DNA of 64,000 nucleotides from Streptomyces mangrovi. Lineage in GTDB: Bacteria; Actinomycetota; Actinomycetes; Streptomycetales; Streptomycetaceae. The notes beneath the pieces are model-generated. The model did not search any database. It was not told the origin of the DNA and saw nothing but the letters and a program-made list of their open reading frames with translations. A program made the position numbers and the translations under genes. The stretch is taken from NCBI RefSeq assembly GCF_900114215.1, contig NZ_FOSG01000004.1:1-64000 (forward strand), in the 5' to 3' direction. Shown in pieces: positions 55,106 through 63,856 of this stretch; the stretch's first letter is position 1; each line of letters starts with the position of its first letter.

Positions 55106-56359
55106 GTGAACCAGCCCCGAGCCGTCGTCATCGGTGCCGGAATCGGAGGACTGACCGCCGCCGCGGCGCTGCACCTGCGCGGATGGGCGGTCACCGTCCT
55201 CGAACGCGCCGCCGCCCTGGAACCCGTCGGCGCCGGGATCGCCCTGGCCCCCAACGCCCAGCGCGCCCTGGACGTCATCGGGGTCGGCGACGCGGTCCGG
55301 GCCATGTCCGCCTGGCAGGGCGAGGGAGGACTGCGCACACCGTCCGGCCGCTGGCTGTCGCGCACCACCCCCGACGCGGCGGCCGAGCGTTTCGGCGGCC
55401 CCGTCGTCGTCGCCCACCGCGCCGACCTCGTCGGCCTGCTCGCCGCACTGCTGCCCGCCGGCGCGGTCCGCACCGGCACACCGGCCGAGGTCGCCGACCC
55501 GGGCGAGGACGGGCGGCCCGCGACCGTACGTGCCACGGGCGGCGACGGGCGGAGCGGCGTCCGGGAGTACACGGCCGACCTCGTCGTGGCCGCCGACGGC
55601 ATCCACTCCGCCGCCCGGCAGGTCCTCTTCCCCGGCCACCCGGCCCCCCGCTACGCGGGATTCACCGCATGGCGCTTCGTCGTCCCCGCACCCGAGCGGC
55701 CCTTCAGCCCCCACGAGACCTGGGGGCCCGGCTCGGTGTGGGGCACCGTCCCGCTCCACGACGGCCGGGTGTACGCGTACGCCACCGCCACCGTCCCCGC
55801 CGGAGAGCGGTCGCCCGACGGCGAACGGGCCGAACTGCTGCGCCGCTTCGGCGACTGGCACCACCCCGTCCCCGACCTGCTCGCCGCCGTGCGGCCCGAC
55901 GGCGTCCTGCGCGGCGACGTGTACCGTGCCGCCACCGCGCCGCCCGCCTACCACCAGGGGCGCACCGCCCTGCTCGGCGACGCCGCCCACGCCATGACCC
56001 CCAACCTCGGCCAGGGCGGCTGCCAGGCGATCGAGGACGCCGTCGTCCTCGCCCACCACGCCGGCCCCGGCGCCGCCGGCGGCGCCGGTCTCGAACGCCG
56101 CCTGGCCGCCTACACCCGCGACCGCCTGCCCCGCACCATGGAGGTGGTACGCCGCTCCGGGCGGATCGGGCGGCTGACCACCTGGTCCTCCCCGCCCGCC
56201 CGAGCCCTGCGCACCGCCGCGTTCACCGCCCTGGACCGGCTCGGCCCGCGCCTGGCCCTGCGCAGCCTCGACGGCATCGCCGACTGGGAGCCGCCGTGCG
56301 CCGCGTATGCTGCCGGTCCGCGGGGAACACGGGGCGGCGGCGGAGCGGCCGCGCCCTGA
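55106..56359 (+). CDS. FAD-dependent aromatic monooxygenase
   Basis: This 417-residue class A flavoprotein monooxygenase has GAGIGGLTAAAALHLRGW (FAD-binding GxGxxG), a central DG-type motif (ADLVVAADGIHSAARQ) and the GD motif LLGDAAHAMTPNLGQGGCQAIEDAV. The family hydroxylates aromatic or polycyclic substrates, and some members (TetX-like) inactivate antibiotics. Together with a divergent TetR gene and twin operators, it resembles an inducible detoxification unit. GTG 55106 follows GGAGGA. The last ~20 residues are Gly/Ala-rich and may be a run-on. Confidence 0.88.
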   Translation: MNQPRAVVIGAGIGGLTAAAALHLRGWAVTVLERAAALEPVGAGIALAPNAQRALDVIGVGDAVRAMSAWQGEGGLRTPSGRWLSRTTPDAAAERFGGPVVVAHRADLVGLLAALLPAGAVRTGTPAEVADPGEDGRPATVRATGGDGRSGVREYTADLVVAADGIHSAARQVLFPGHPAPRYAGFTAWRFVVPAPERPFSPHETWGPGSVWGTVPLHDGRVYAYATATVPAGERSPDGERAELLRRFGDWHHPVPDLLAAVRPDGVLRGDVYRAATAPPAYHQGRTALLGDAAHAMTPNLGQGGCQAIEDAVVLAHHAGPGAAGGAGLERRLAAYTRDRLPRTMEVVRRSGRIGRLTTWSSPPARALRTAAFTALDRLGPRLALRSLDGIADWEPPCAAYAAGPRGTRGGGGAAAP

Positions 56360-56423
56360 CCGGCCCGGTCGGCGGCGGACCGCCCCGGGCGGCACCGGAG
56401 GACGGCGATACCAAGGGGGTACC

Positions 56424-57329
56424 GTGAGGATCGCAGTGATCGGACTCGGCGACATCGCGCAGAAGGCGTATCTGCCGGTGCTCACCGCCCGGCCGGGGCT
56501 GGAGCTCCATCTGCACACCCGCACCCGCGCCACCCTGGAGCGGACGGCCGAGGCCCACCGGATCCCCGGCCCGCAGCGGCACACGGACCTCGACGGGCTG
56601 ATCGCGGCCGGCCCCGAGGCGGCCTTCGTCCACGCTCCGACGGCCGACCACCCCGCGATCGTCGCCCGGCTGCTGGAAGCCGGAGTGCCCACCTACGTCG
56701 ACAAGCCGCTCGCCCACACCCTGGCCGACTCCGAGCGCCTGGTGCGCCTGGCCGGCCGGCGGCGCGTCCCGCTCGCCGTCGGCTTCAACCGCCGCCACGC
56801 ACCCGGCTACGTCCAGTGCCTGGAACACCCGCGCGACCTGATCCTGATGCAGAAGAACCGCATCGGGCTGGCGGCCGACCCGCGCGAGGTGGTCTACGAC
56901 GACTTCATCCACGTCGTGGACACCCTCCGCTTCCTGCTGCCCGGGCCGGCCGGTCACATCGACGTCCGCGCCCGGGTCAGGGACGGGCTCCTGCACCATG
57001 TGGTGCTCCAGATGTCCGGCGACGGCTTCACCGCGATCGGCGTCATGAACCGCATGAGCGGCAGCGCCGAGGAGATCCTGGAGGTCTCCGGGCGGGACGC
57101 CAGGCGCCAGGTGTTCAACCTCGCCGAGATCGTCGACCACAAGGGCCAGCCCAGTGTCCGCCGCCGCGGGGACTGGGTGCCGGTGGCCCGCCAGCGCGGC
57201 ATCGAGCAGACCGTCTCGGCCTTCCTCGACGCCGTGCGCGCCGGACGGCACCTGGACGCCGAGGACGCCCTGCGCACCCACGAGCTGTGCGAGCGGGTCG
57301 TCACCGCCGCGCTGGAGCAGGCCGGATAA
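56424..57329 (+). CDS. Gfo/Idh/MocA family oxidoreductase
   Basis: This 301-residue protein has an N-terminal Rossmann domain (RIAVIGLGDIAQKAYLPVL) and the EKP-like motif as VDKPLAHTLADSERLVRLA, with a C-terminal substrate domain (FIHVVDTLRFLL). These enzymes oxidise or reduce sugars and sugar-like alcohols with NAD(P). The substrate is unknown. It is co-oriented with the monooxygenase 64 nt upstream. The stop overlaps the convergent lnt gene by 29 bp. Confidence 0.86.
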   Translation: MRIAVIGLGDIAQKAYLPVLTARPGLELHLHTRTRATLERTAEAHRIPGPQRHTDLDGLIAAGPEAAFVHAPTADHPAIVARLLEAGVPTYVDKPLAHTLADSERLVRLAGRRRVPLAVGFNRRHAPGYVQCLEHPRDLILMQKNRIGLAADPREVVYDDFIHVVDTLRFLLPGPAGHIDVRARVRDGLLHHVVLQMSGDGFTAIGVMNRMSGSAEEILEVSGRDARRQVFNLAEIVDHKGQPSVRRRGDWVPVARQRGIEQTVSAFLDAVRAGRHLDAEDALRTHELCERVVTAALEQAG

Positions 57330-58848
57330 CCCTCTTCCGCGCCCCGGGCCGCCGCTTCCCGTACCGCCCGAGCCGGAACCGGCGCACCGCCGCCACGGCC
57401 GCAGCCGACAGCAGCGAGCCCAGCGCGGCGGCGACCGCCCAGTCGCCGGACCGGACGTAGACGGTGGTGCCCGAGGCGAGCGGCACCTCGTGGACGGCGG
57501 CCCCGCTGCGCCCGGTGCCCAGCCGCTCGCCCACCGGCTCGCCGCGCGGGCCGTACACCGCGCTCACCCCCGTCAGCGTGGCGTGCACCATCGGCCGCCC
57601 GCTCTCCGCGGCCCGCAGCGCCGCCAGGGAGGCGTGCTGGGACGGCGCCCAGCTGTCCTGGAAGGTGGAGGTCGCCGACTGGGCGACGAGCAGCTCGGCG
57701 CCCTCGCGCGCCAGCACCCGGCCCATGTCGGGGAAGGCCGACTCGAAGCACACCAGCGGACCGGTGCGCACCCCGAGGGTGTCCATCACCGTCGGTGCGT
57801 CCCCGCGACGGCGGTCCTCCTCGGCCGCCTCGCCCACCGCCGTCGCCCAGCCCAGCAGGGAGCGGGCCGGCACGTACTCGCCGAACGGCACCAGCCGCAT
57901 CTTGTCGTAGCGCTCCCCGGTGGGCCCCCGCGGGCCCACCGCCACCGAGCTCTTGAAGATCCCCGGCCCGTCCGGACGCCGGGCGTCCACGTTCACCAGC
58001 AGTGGCGCCCCGAGGTGCGCGGACAGCGCCGCCAGCCGCTCCCGCAGGTCCGGGCGGGCCTCCAGGTCGTGGCCGACGCTGCTCTCGCCCCACACCACCA
58101 GATCCACCCCCCGGCCCGCCAGGCCGCGCGTCAGCCGCTCCCCGGTGTCGAAACGCGCCTCGGCCCCGTCGACCACGCCCGGCTGCACTACCGCGACACG
58201 GACCGTGCCCGACGGCCGCGGCAGCGGCGCCCACGCCCAGGCCGCGGCCGGGACCAGCACGCACACCGCCACCGCGGCCGCGGCGGCCCGCCGCGCGCCG
58301 GGCACCGCGACCAGCACCCCCAGCGCGGTGTTCGCCGCCACCACCCACACGGTGACCAGCCACACCCCGCCCAGCGAGGCCAGCCGCAGCGCGGGCGGCA
58401 CCTGCCACTGACTTGCCCCCAGCAGCGCCCACGGCCCGCCCAGGTACTCCCAGGAGCGCACCAGCTCGATCATCAGCCACGCCGACGGCACCAGCACCAC
58501 CGCCGCCACCGCCCTCCCCGGAGCCGGCGCGCCCGCCAGCAGCCGCCGCACCAGCCACCCCCACGGGGCCCACAGCAGCCCCATCAGGGCCGCCACCACC
58601 ACGACGAAGGCGTGCAGGCTCGGCGCCAGCCAGTGGTGGGTGGCCAGCAGGAAACCGGTGCCGCCCAGCCAGCCCTCCACGGCGGCGCGCCGCCCGCTGT
58701 CCGCCGTACGGAGCAGCAGCAGCCACGGGACCAGTGCGGCGTAGGCCCACCACCACAGCGACGGTGCGGGAAAGGACAGGGCGGGCAGCGCGCCCGCCGC
58801 CGGCGCGAACACCCCGCGCCGCCACCCGGGCCCTGCGGACACCCGCAT
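57301..58848 (-). CDS. lnt: Apolipoprotein N-acyltransferase
   Basis: This enzyme N-acylates the lipid-modified cysteine of lipoproteins; it is an eight-helix membrane protein with a nitrilase-type periplasmic domain. The nitrilase triad candidates are visible: Glu in VVWGESSVG, Lys in YDKMRLVPFGEYVP and Cys in GPLVCFESAFPD. The N-terminus has hydrophobic helices (SLWWWAYAALVPWLLLL). At 515 residues it fits the family. ATG 58848 has GGGAGG upstream. Streptomyces often have two Lnt homologues, so this may be one of them. Confidence 0.9.
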   Translation of the reverse strand: MRVSAGPGWRRGVFAPAAGALPALSFPAPSLWWWAYAALVPWLLLLRTADSGRRAAVEGWLGGTGFLLATHHWLAPSLHAFVVVVAALMGLLWAPWGWLVRRLLAGAPAPGRAVAAVVLVPSAWLMIELVRSWEYLGGPWALLGASQWQVPPALRLASLGGVWLVTVWVVAANTALGVLVAVPGARRAAAAAVAVCVLVPAAAWAWAPLPRPSGTVRVAVVQPGVVDGAEARFDTGERLTRGLAGRGVDLVVWGESSVGHDLEARPDLRERLAALSAHLGAPLLVNVDARRPDGPGIFKSSVAVGPRGPTGERYDKMRLVPFGEYVPARSLLGWATAVGEAAEEDRRRGDAPTVMDTLGVRTGPLVCFESAFPDMGRVLAREGAELLVAQSATSTFQDSWAPSQHASLAALRAAESGRPMVHATLTGVSAVYGPRGEPVGERLGTGRSGAAVHEVPLASGTTVYVRSGDWAVAAALGSLLSAAAVAAVRRFRLGRYGKRRPGARKRVIRPAPARR

Positions 58849-58963
58849 GCCGTGCCTCCCTCGCCTCGCCTCGGCCGGACCGGTGCGGTGCGGTGCGCGG
58901 ACCCCACCGTGCCACCGGGCGGGTGGCCGGGAACCGCCCGCCGAGGGTTTCACCGGTCCGTAT

Positions 58964-59032
58964 GCGGGTGACCGTTCCCGGGAACCGGCGGGTGAACCCG
59001 CGGCCCGCCGGTTCCCGGGAACGGTCACCCGC
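58964..59032. promoter_or_regulatory. Large inverted repeat with nested GTTCCCGGGAAC palindromes
   Basis: Two 29-bp arms (58964-58992 and 59004-59032) are exact reverse complements with an 11-nt loop, and each arm contains the palindrome GTTCCCGGGAAC. Further GGGAACCG sites lie at 58928-58935 and 59052-59059. It is in the 248-bp gap between divergent lnt and the universal stress gene. A terminator is unlikely in a divergent gap; regulator binding or an attenuator is more plausible. Confidence 0.7.
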
Positions 59033-59096
59033 CGGCCGGAATGGGCGGCACGGGAACCGGGAAACCGCAGGAGGCCGGGACAAGGAGGTGGCGGCG

Positions 59097-59933
59097 GTGG
59101 AGCTTCCCCTGCTGGTGGGCGTCGACGGATCCGGACCCAGCCTGCTCGCGGTGGACTGGGCCGCGGACGCGGCGGTCCGGCACTCGGTACCGCTGTGTCT
59201 GGTCCACGGCGTCGAGGAGCGCGGGGAGGACGACCCGGAGCCGGAGGAGCTGATGTCCGCCGCGACCGAACGCGTCCGCCTGCGTGCCCCCGACCTGCGG
59301 GTGACCACCGTCGTCCTCGACGAGGAGCCCGGAGCCGCTCTGGTCCACGCCGGCCGCAACGCGTTCGCCCTCGTCGTCGGCTCGCGGGGCCGGGGCGGGA
59401 TCGCGGGCCTGCTGCTGGGCTCGGTGGGACTGGAGGCGGCCGGCCGGGCCGACTGCCCGGTGGTCGTCGTACGCGGCGGGGAGAACGCCCGCGCCGGCGG
59501 TCACGGCCGGGTCGTCCTGGGCGTCGGGGACAGGGTGGACGGTTCGCCCGCCGCCCACTTCGCCTTCCGCGAGGCCGCCGCCCGGCACTGCGAACTGCAC
59601 GCCGTACGGGCCTGGCGCCGGCCCGCCCACACGGCGGAGAACCACCCGCTGCTCCAGGGCAGTCCGGCCGGCGCCCGCCACCGGGAGGCGATGGACCACC
59701 TGGACGGCGCCCTGCGGGCGGCGGCCCGCGAGTACTCCCAGACCGACCTGCACCTGCACGCGCTGGAGGGCTCCACCCGTGCGGTGCTGCTGGAGGAGTC
59801 GCGCAGGGCGGATCTGCTGGTGATCGGCGCCCACCGCCGGCAGGGCCGCCTCGGTCTCCAGCTGGGGGTGGTCGACCACACCGTCATCCACCACGCCGAC
59901 TGCCCCGTGGCCCTCGTACCGGAGCACATCTGA
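59097..59933 (+). CDS. Universal stress protein (two UspA domains)
   Basis: This 278-residue tandem UspA protein starts MELPLLVGVDGSGPSLLAVDWAADAAVRHSVPL. The first domain ends with the ATP-binding GSRGRGGIAGLLLGSVG; the second starts GRVVLGVGDRVDG and ends GAHRRQGRLGLQLGVVDHTVIHHADCPVALVP. In S. coelicolor many such genes belong to the hypoxia/dormancy (OsdR/DevR-like) regulon. GTG 59097 has AAGGAGG 8 nt upstream; GTG 59088 is too close to that site. The upstream inverted repeats are candidate regulatory sites. A HAD and a GH65 gene follow. Confidence 0.87.
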   Translation: MELPLLVGVDGSGPSLLAVDWAADAAVRHSVPLCLVHGVEERGEDDPEPEELMSAATERVRLRAPDLRVTTVVLDEEPGAALVHAGRNAFALVVGSRGRGGIAGLLLGSVGLEAAGRADCPVVVVRGGENARAGGHGRVVLGVGDRVDGSPAAHFAFREAAARHCELHAVRAWRRPAHTAENHPLLQGSPAGARHREAMDHLDGALRAAAREYSQTDLHLHALEGSTRAVLLEESRRADLLVIGAHRRQGRLGLQLGVVDHTVIHHADCPVALVPEHI

Positions 59934-59973
59934 CCCCGACCGCCCCGACGACCCCACTGGATGGAGCGACCGT

Positions 59974-60852
59974 ATGCCGTCTGCCGCAGCCGCAGCCGCA
60001 GCCGCAGCCCGGGACCCGGAGGAGGCCGCCGCGCCGGCACACCCGCCGACACACCGCCTGGACGGCCTGAGGGCCGTGGTGTTCGACACCGACGGGGTGA
60101 TCACCGACTCCGCCCGGGTCCACGCCGCGGCCTGGAAGGAGGCCTTCGACGACTGCCTGCGCGAGTGGCGCGAGCGCGGCGGCGGACAGCCTCAAAAGGG
60201 CCCGCGGGACCGGTTCCGCCCGTTCGACATCCGGGAGGACTACCGGCGGTACGTCGACGGCAGATCCCGTCTGGACGGCGCCGCCGCCTTCCTCGCCTCC
60301 AGAGGGCTGGACCTGCCGCCGGGCGAGCCGGACGACCCGCCCGGCAACGGCACCGTCCGGGCCGTCGCCGCCCGTAAGGAGCGGCTGTTCACCGCCGCCC
60401 TGCGGCAGGACGGCGTCCAGGCCTGGCCCGGCACCCTGCGGCTGCTGCGCGCCCTGCGCCGGGAAGGGGTGCCCATGGCGGTGATATCCGCCTCCCGGCA
60501 CGCGAGGGAACTGCTTTCCGGGGCGGGGGTGCTGGAGGTGTTCGACGCCGTGGTGGACGGCCACGAGGCGGCCCGGCTGGGACTGCCCGGCAAACCGGAC
60601 CCCGCGGTGTTCCTGGAGGCCGCCCGGCGGCTGGGAGTGGCTCCCGGGGAGGCGGCCGTCGTCGAGGACGCGCTCGCCGGTGTCGAGGCGGGCCGCCGGG
60701 GCGGCTTCGGGCTGGTCGTCGGAGTGGACCGGACGAACGGCCCCACCAGCGCGCGGGACCTGCGCGAGCACGGGGCCGACGTGGTCGTGACCGACCTGGC
60801 CGAACTGCTGCCGCCCGGCCCCCGCACCGGCCGGCACGACGAGGAGGGCTGA
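59974..60852 (+). CDS. HAD-family beta-phosphoglucomutase-like hydrolase
   Basis: This 292-residue HAD protein has motif I FDTDGVITDS (D38, D40), motif II as VISASRHARELL, a Lys/Pro-containing GLPGKPDPAVFLEAARRLG, and motif IV VVEDALAGVEAGRRGG. It matches the beta-phosphoglucomutase (PgmB) family, which isomerises beta-glucose 1-phosphate to glucose 6-phosphate, the product of the GH65 phosphorylase encoded next. The first nine codons after MPS are an alternating GCC/GCA run coding polyalanine. GTG of the next gene starts 3 nt after the stop. Confidence 0.86.
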   Translation: MPSAAAAAAAAARDPEEAAAPAHPPTHRLDGLRAVVFDTDGVITDSARVHAAAWKEAFDDCLREWRERGGGQPQKGPRDRFRPFDIREDYRRYVDGRSRLDGAAAFLASRGLDLPPGEPDDPPGNGTVRAVAARKERLFTAALRQDGVQAWPGTLRLLRALRREGVPMAVISASRHARELLSGAGVLEVFDAVVDGHEAARLGLPGKPDPAVFLEAARRLGVAPGEAAVVEDALAGVEAGRRGGFGLVVGVDRTNGPTSARDLREHGADVVVTDLAELLPPGPRTGRHDEEG

Positions 60853-60854
60853 CA

Positions 60855-63362
60855 GTGGCGGAGGAGGGGACCGTGGAGCGGTGGGAATGGGCCTACGAGG
60901 GCTACGAGCCGGAGGAGGAGCGGCTGCGCGAGGCCCTGTGCACCCTGGGCAACGGCTACTTCGCGACCCGGGGCGCGGCTCCCGAGACGGACGCCGGAGG
61001 ACCCCACTACCCCGGCACATACGTGGCGGGCTGCTACAACCGCCTGGTGTCCACCGTGGGGGAGAGCGAGCCCAGGGACGTCGAGAACGAGGACATGGTC
61101 AACCTGCCCAACTGGCTGCCCCTGCGCTTCCGCGTCCTCGACGGCACCCTCGACGGCGCCGTCGAGGGTGCCGTCGAGGACGGCCCCGGCGCCCCTTCCG
61201 GCGGCGGCCCCGCGAAGAGCCCCACGAACGGATCCACCCCGCCCTGGTGGACTCCCGACGGGGACGGGCTGCTGGAATACCGGCAGCGGCTGGACCTCAG
61301 GCACGGCGTCCTGACCCGGACCCTGCGCCTCCAGGACGCCGCCGGCCGGCGGCTGCGCGTCGAGCAGCACCGGCTGGTCCACATGGGGCAGCCGCATCTG
61401 GCAGCACTGCGCACCGTCCTCACCGCGGAGAACTGGACCGGCACGCTCGAGGTCGAGTCCGCACTCGACGGCGGGGTCGCCAACGAGGGCGTGGAACGCT
61501 ACCGCGCCCTGAACGGCCGCCATCTGACCGGCCACAGCACCGGATCGACCGAGCCGGACACCGTCTGGGTGCGCTGCCGCACCACGAACTCGGGGATCGG
61601 CGTGGCCCTGGCCGCCCGCACCCGCCTGGAGAGCGGCGAGGCCGTCTCGGCGCGCACCGACCTGGGAGGGCTGCGGCCCGCGCGGCGGCTGACCGTCGCC
61701 GTCCGGCCCGGGCGGCCCGTCACGGTCGTCAAGACCGTGTCCCTGCACACCTCGCACGACATCGCGGTCAGCGACCCCCTGCACGCCGCGCTGGAGGACA
61801 TCGACTACGCGCCCGGCTTCCCCGACCTGCTCGACACCCACCGTGCCGCCTGGGACGAGCTGTGGCGGCACGCCGAACTACAGGTGCCGGGCGAGGCGGG
61901 CCGCATCCTGCGGGTCCACCTCTTCCACGTCCTGCAGACACTCTCCCCGCACATCACCGACCTGGACGTCGGCGTCCCGGCGCGCGGGCTGCACGGAGAG
62001 GCGTACCGGGGGCACGTCTTCTGGGACGAACTGTTCGTGCTGCCCTACCTCAACGTCCACTTCCCGGAGGTCTCCCGCGCCCTGCTGGCCTACCGGCACC
62101 GGCGGCTGCCCGAGGCCGTCCGGGCCGCCGAGGACAGCGGCTACGAGGGCGCGATGTTCCCCTGGCAGAGCGGCAGCGACGGGCGCGAGGAGACCCAGAC
62201 GCTGCACCTGAACCCGCGCTCGGGCCGCTGGCTGCCCGACCACTCCCGCCTCCAGCACCACGTGGGCTCGGCGATCGCCTACAACATCTGGCAGTACTGG
62301 CAGGCCAGCGGCGACATCGACTTCATGCACACCCGGGGCGCCGAGACGCTGCTGCGGATCGCCCAGTTCTGGGGGAGCGCCGCGCGGTACGACGCGGATC
62401 TGGGGCGCTACCGCATCCTCGGCGTGGTCGGTCCCGACGAGTACCACGAGGCCTACCCGGACAGGGAGCGGCCCGGCCTGGACGACAACGCCTACACCAA
62501 CGTCACCGCCGCCTGGGTGCTCGGCCGGGCCCTGGAGACGCTTCGGACCGTCCCCGAACCGCTGTGCGAGGAGCTGTGCCTGAAACTCGCCCTGGACGGG
62601 GAGACGCTGGAACGCTGGGACGACATCTCCCGGCGGCTGCGGGTGCCCTTCCACGCGGGCGTCATCAGCCAGTTCGACGGCTACGGGGAGCTGGCCGAAC
62701 TGGACTGGGAGGGCTACCGCCGCAAGTACGGGGACATCCGCCGGCTGGACCGGATCCTGGAGGCCGAGGGCGACACCGTCAACCGCTACCAGGCGTCCAA
62801 GCAGGCCGACGCGCTGATGCTCGGCTACCTGTTCCAGCCCGCCGAACTGGCGAGCCTGTTCGAGCGGCTCGGCCACACCCTCGACGACGAGCTGTGGCGG
62901 CGCACGGTCGACTACTACCTGCACCGCACCAGCCACGGCTCGACCCTCAGCTCCCTGGTCCACGGGTGGGTGCTGGCCCGGGTGCGGCGCCCCGACGCCT
63001 GGCGCTACGTCCAGGAGGCGCTGGTCAGCGACATCGCCGACATCCAGGGCGGCACGACGGCCGAGGGCATCCACCTGGGCGCCATGGCCGGGACGCTGGA
63101 CCTCGTGCAGCGCGGACTGACCGGCCTGGAGACCCGCGGGGGCGCTCTGCGGCTGGACCCCGTGCCGCTCCCGGAACTGTCCCGGTTCTCCTTCACCATG
63201 CGCTACCGGCACCACTGGGGGGTGGGCGTGCGGATGCGCTCGGACGGGATGCGCGTCAGCCTGCCCGGATCGGCCGAGAGCCCCGTACGCCTGGTGCTGC
63301 CCGACCGGACCGTCACCATCGAACCCGGCGAGTCCGCCTGGCTGGACCTGGCCGACCGGTGA
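60855..63362 (+). CDS. GH65 glycoside phosphorylase/hydrolase (trehalose/kojibiose/maltose phosphorylase type)
   Basis: This 835-residue protein is of glycoside hydrolase family 65. The N-terminal beta domain (GNGYFATRGAAPET) leads into an (alpha/alpha)6 barrel with HVFWDELFVLPYL, EGAMFPWQSGSDGREETQ, the general acid E529 in GVVGPDEYHE, phosphate-site KQADALML and a HGSTLS loop. Partnered with a PgmB-like gene with only a 3-nt gap, it should phosphorolyse an alpha-glucose disaccharide to beta-glucose 1-phosphate plus glucose or a polyol. The linker near residues 105-130 is an unusual Gly/Pro/Ala insertion. Confidence 0.9.
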   Translation: MAEEGTVERWEWAYEGYEPEEERLREALCTLGNGYFATRGAAPETDAGGPHYPGTYVAGCYNRLVSTVGESEPRDVENEDMVNLPNWLPLRFRVLDGTLDGAVEGAVEDGPGAPSGGGPAKSPTNGSTPPWWTPDGDGLLEYRQRLDLRHGVLTRTLRLQDAAGRRLRVEQHRLVHMGQPHLAALRTVLTAENWTGTLEVESALDGGVANEGVERYRALNGRHLTGHSTGSTEPDTVWVRCRTTNSGIGVALAARTRLESGEAVSARTDLGGLRPARRLTVAVRPGRPVTVVKTVSLHTSHDIAVSDPLHAALEDIDYAPGFPDLLDTHRAAWDELWRHAELQVPGEAGRILRVHLFHVLQTLSPHITDLDVGVPARGLHGEAYRGHVFWDELFVLPYLNVHFPEVSRALLAYRHRRLPEAVRAAEDSGYEGAMFPWQSGSDGREETQTLHLNPRSGRWLPDHSRLQHHVGSAIAYNIWQYWQASGDIDFMHTRGAETLLRIAQFWGSAARYDADLGRYRILGVVGPDEYHEAYPDRERPGLDDNAYTNVTAAWVLGRALETLRTVPEPLCEELCLKLALDGETLERWDDISRRLRVPFHAGVISQFDGYGELAELDWEGYRRKYGDIRRLDRILEAEGDTVNRYQASKQADALMLGYLFQPAELASLFERLGHTLDDELWRRTVDYYLHRTSHGSTLSSLVHGWVLARVRRPDAWRYVQEALVSDIADIQGGTTAEGIHLGAMAGTLDLVQRGLTGLETRGGALRLDPVPLPELSRFSFTMRYRHHWGVGVRMRSDGMRVSLPGSAESPVRLVLPDRTVTIEPGESAWLDLADR

Positions 63363-63389
63363 CGGCCGAGCGGTGGCGGCCGCCACCGC

Positions 63390-63719
63390 TCAGCCGGAGC
63401 CCGGCCCCCGCCCGGGGCGGCGGCCCGGGCGGCGGCCGGCCCGGACGGCCGTGCCCAGGAGCACGGCGGAGAGGAAGACCAGCACGCCGACCACCGGATG
63501 AAGAACCATCAGCGCGGGAACCAGGAAGAGGCAGACGCCGACGAGCAGCCACAGGCGGGACGGTGTCGCCGGCCCGCCCGCCGCGGGCTCCGCCGCTTCG
63601 CGTTCCGTCTCGCCGAACCCCCGGAACAGGGCGGCGAGGCGGGCGTCACGCAGCAGCGCCCGTTCGGTCTCGTGCAGGATGCGCAGTTCACGGAGAGTGA
63701 GGCGACGGGATTCGTTCAT
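63390..63719 (-). CDS. DUF3040-type small membrane protein
   Basis: This 109-residue protein has an N-terminal amphipathic region MNESRRLTLRELRILHETERALLRDARLAALFRGFG, followed by a two-helix membrane hairpin (RLWLLVGVCLFLVPALMVLHPVVGVLVFLSAVLLGTAV) and a basic tail. It resembles the DUF3040 family, which is common in actinobacteria and not characterised. ATG 63719 is on the minus strand, converging on the GH65 gene and just upstream of (and not divergent from) the SpoIIE-type gene at the edge. Confidence 0.78.
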   Translation of the reverse strand: MNESRRLTLRELRILHETERALLRDARLAALFRGFGETEREAAEPAAGGPATPSRLWLLVGVCLFLVPALMVLHPVVGVLVFLSAVLLGTAVRAGRRPGRRPGRGPGSG

Positions 63720-63856
63720 GGTCTCGGTCCAGCTCGGTCGGTACGGACTGCGGTGATCGGTCGTCCGCCGAGTACCCCCTCCGAGCGGGTGAATCTTCCG
63801 GAATCCGGTGATCCGTCCGACGGCCGGGCCGGTGATCCGGCCGGAGCCGGCCCGGC

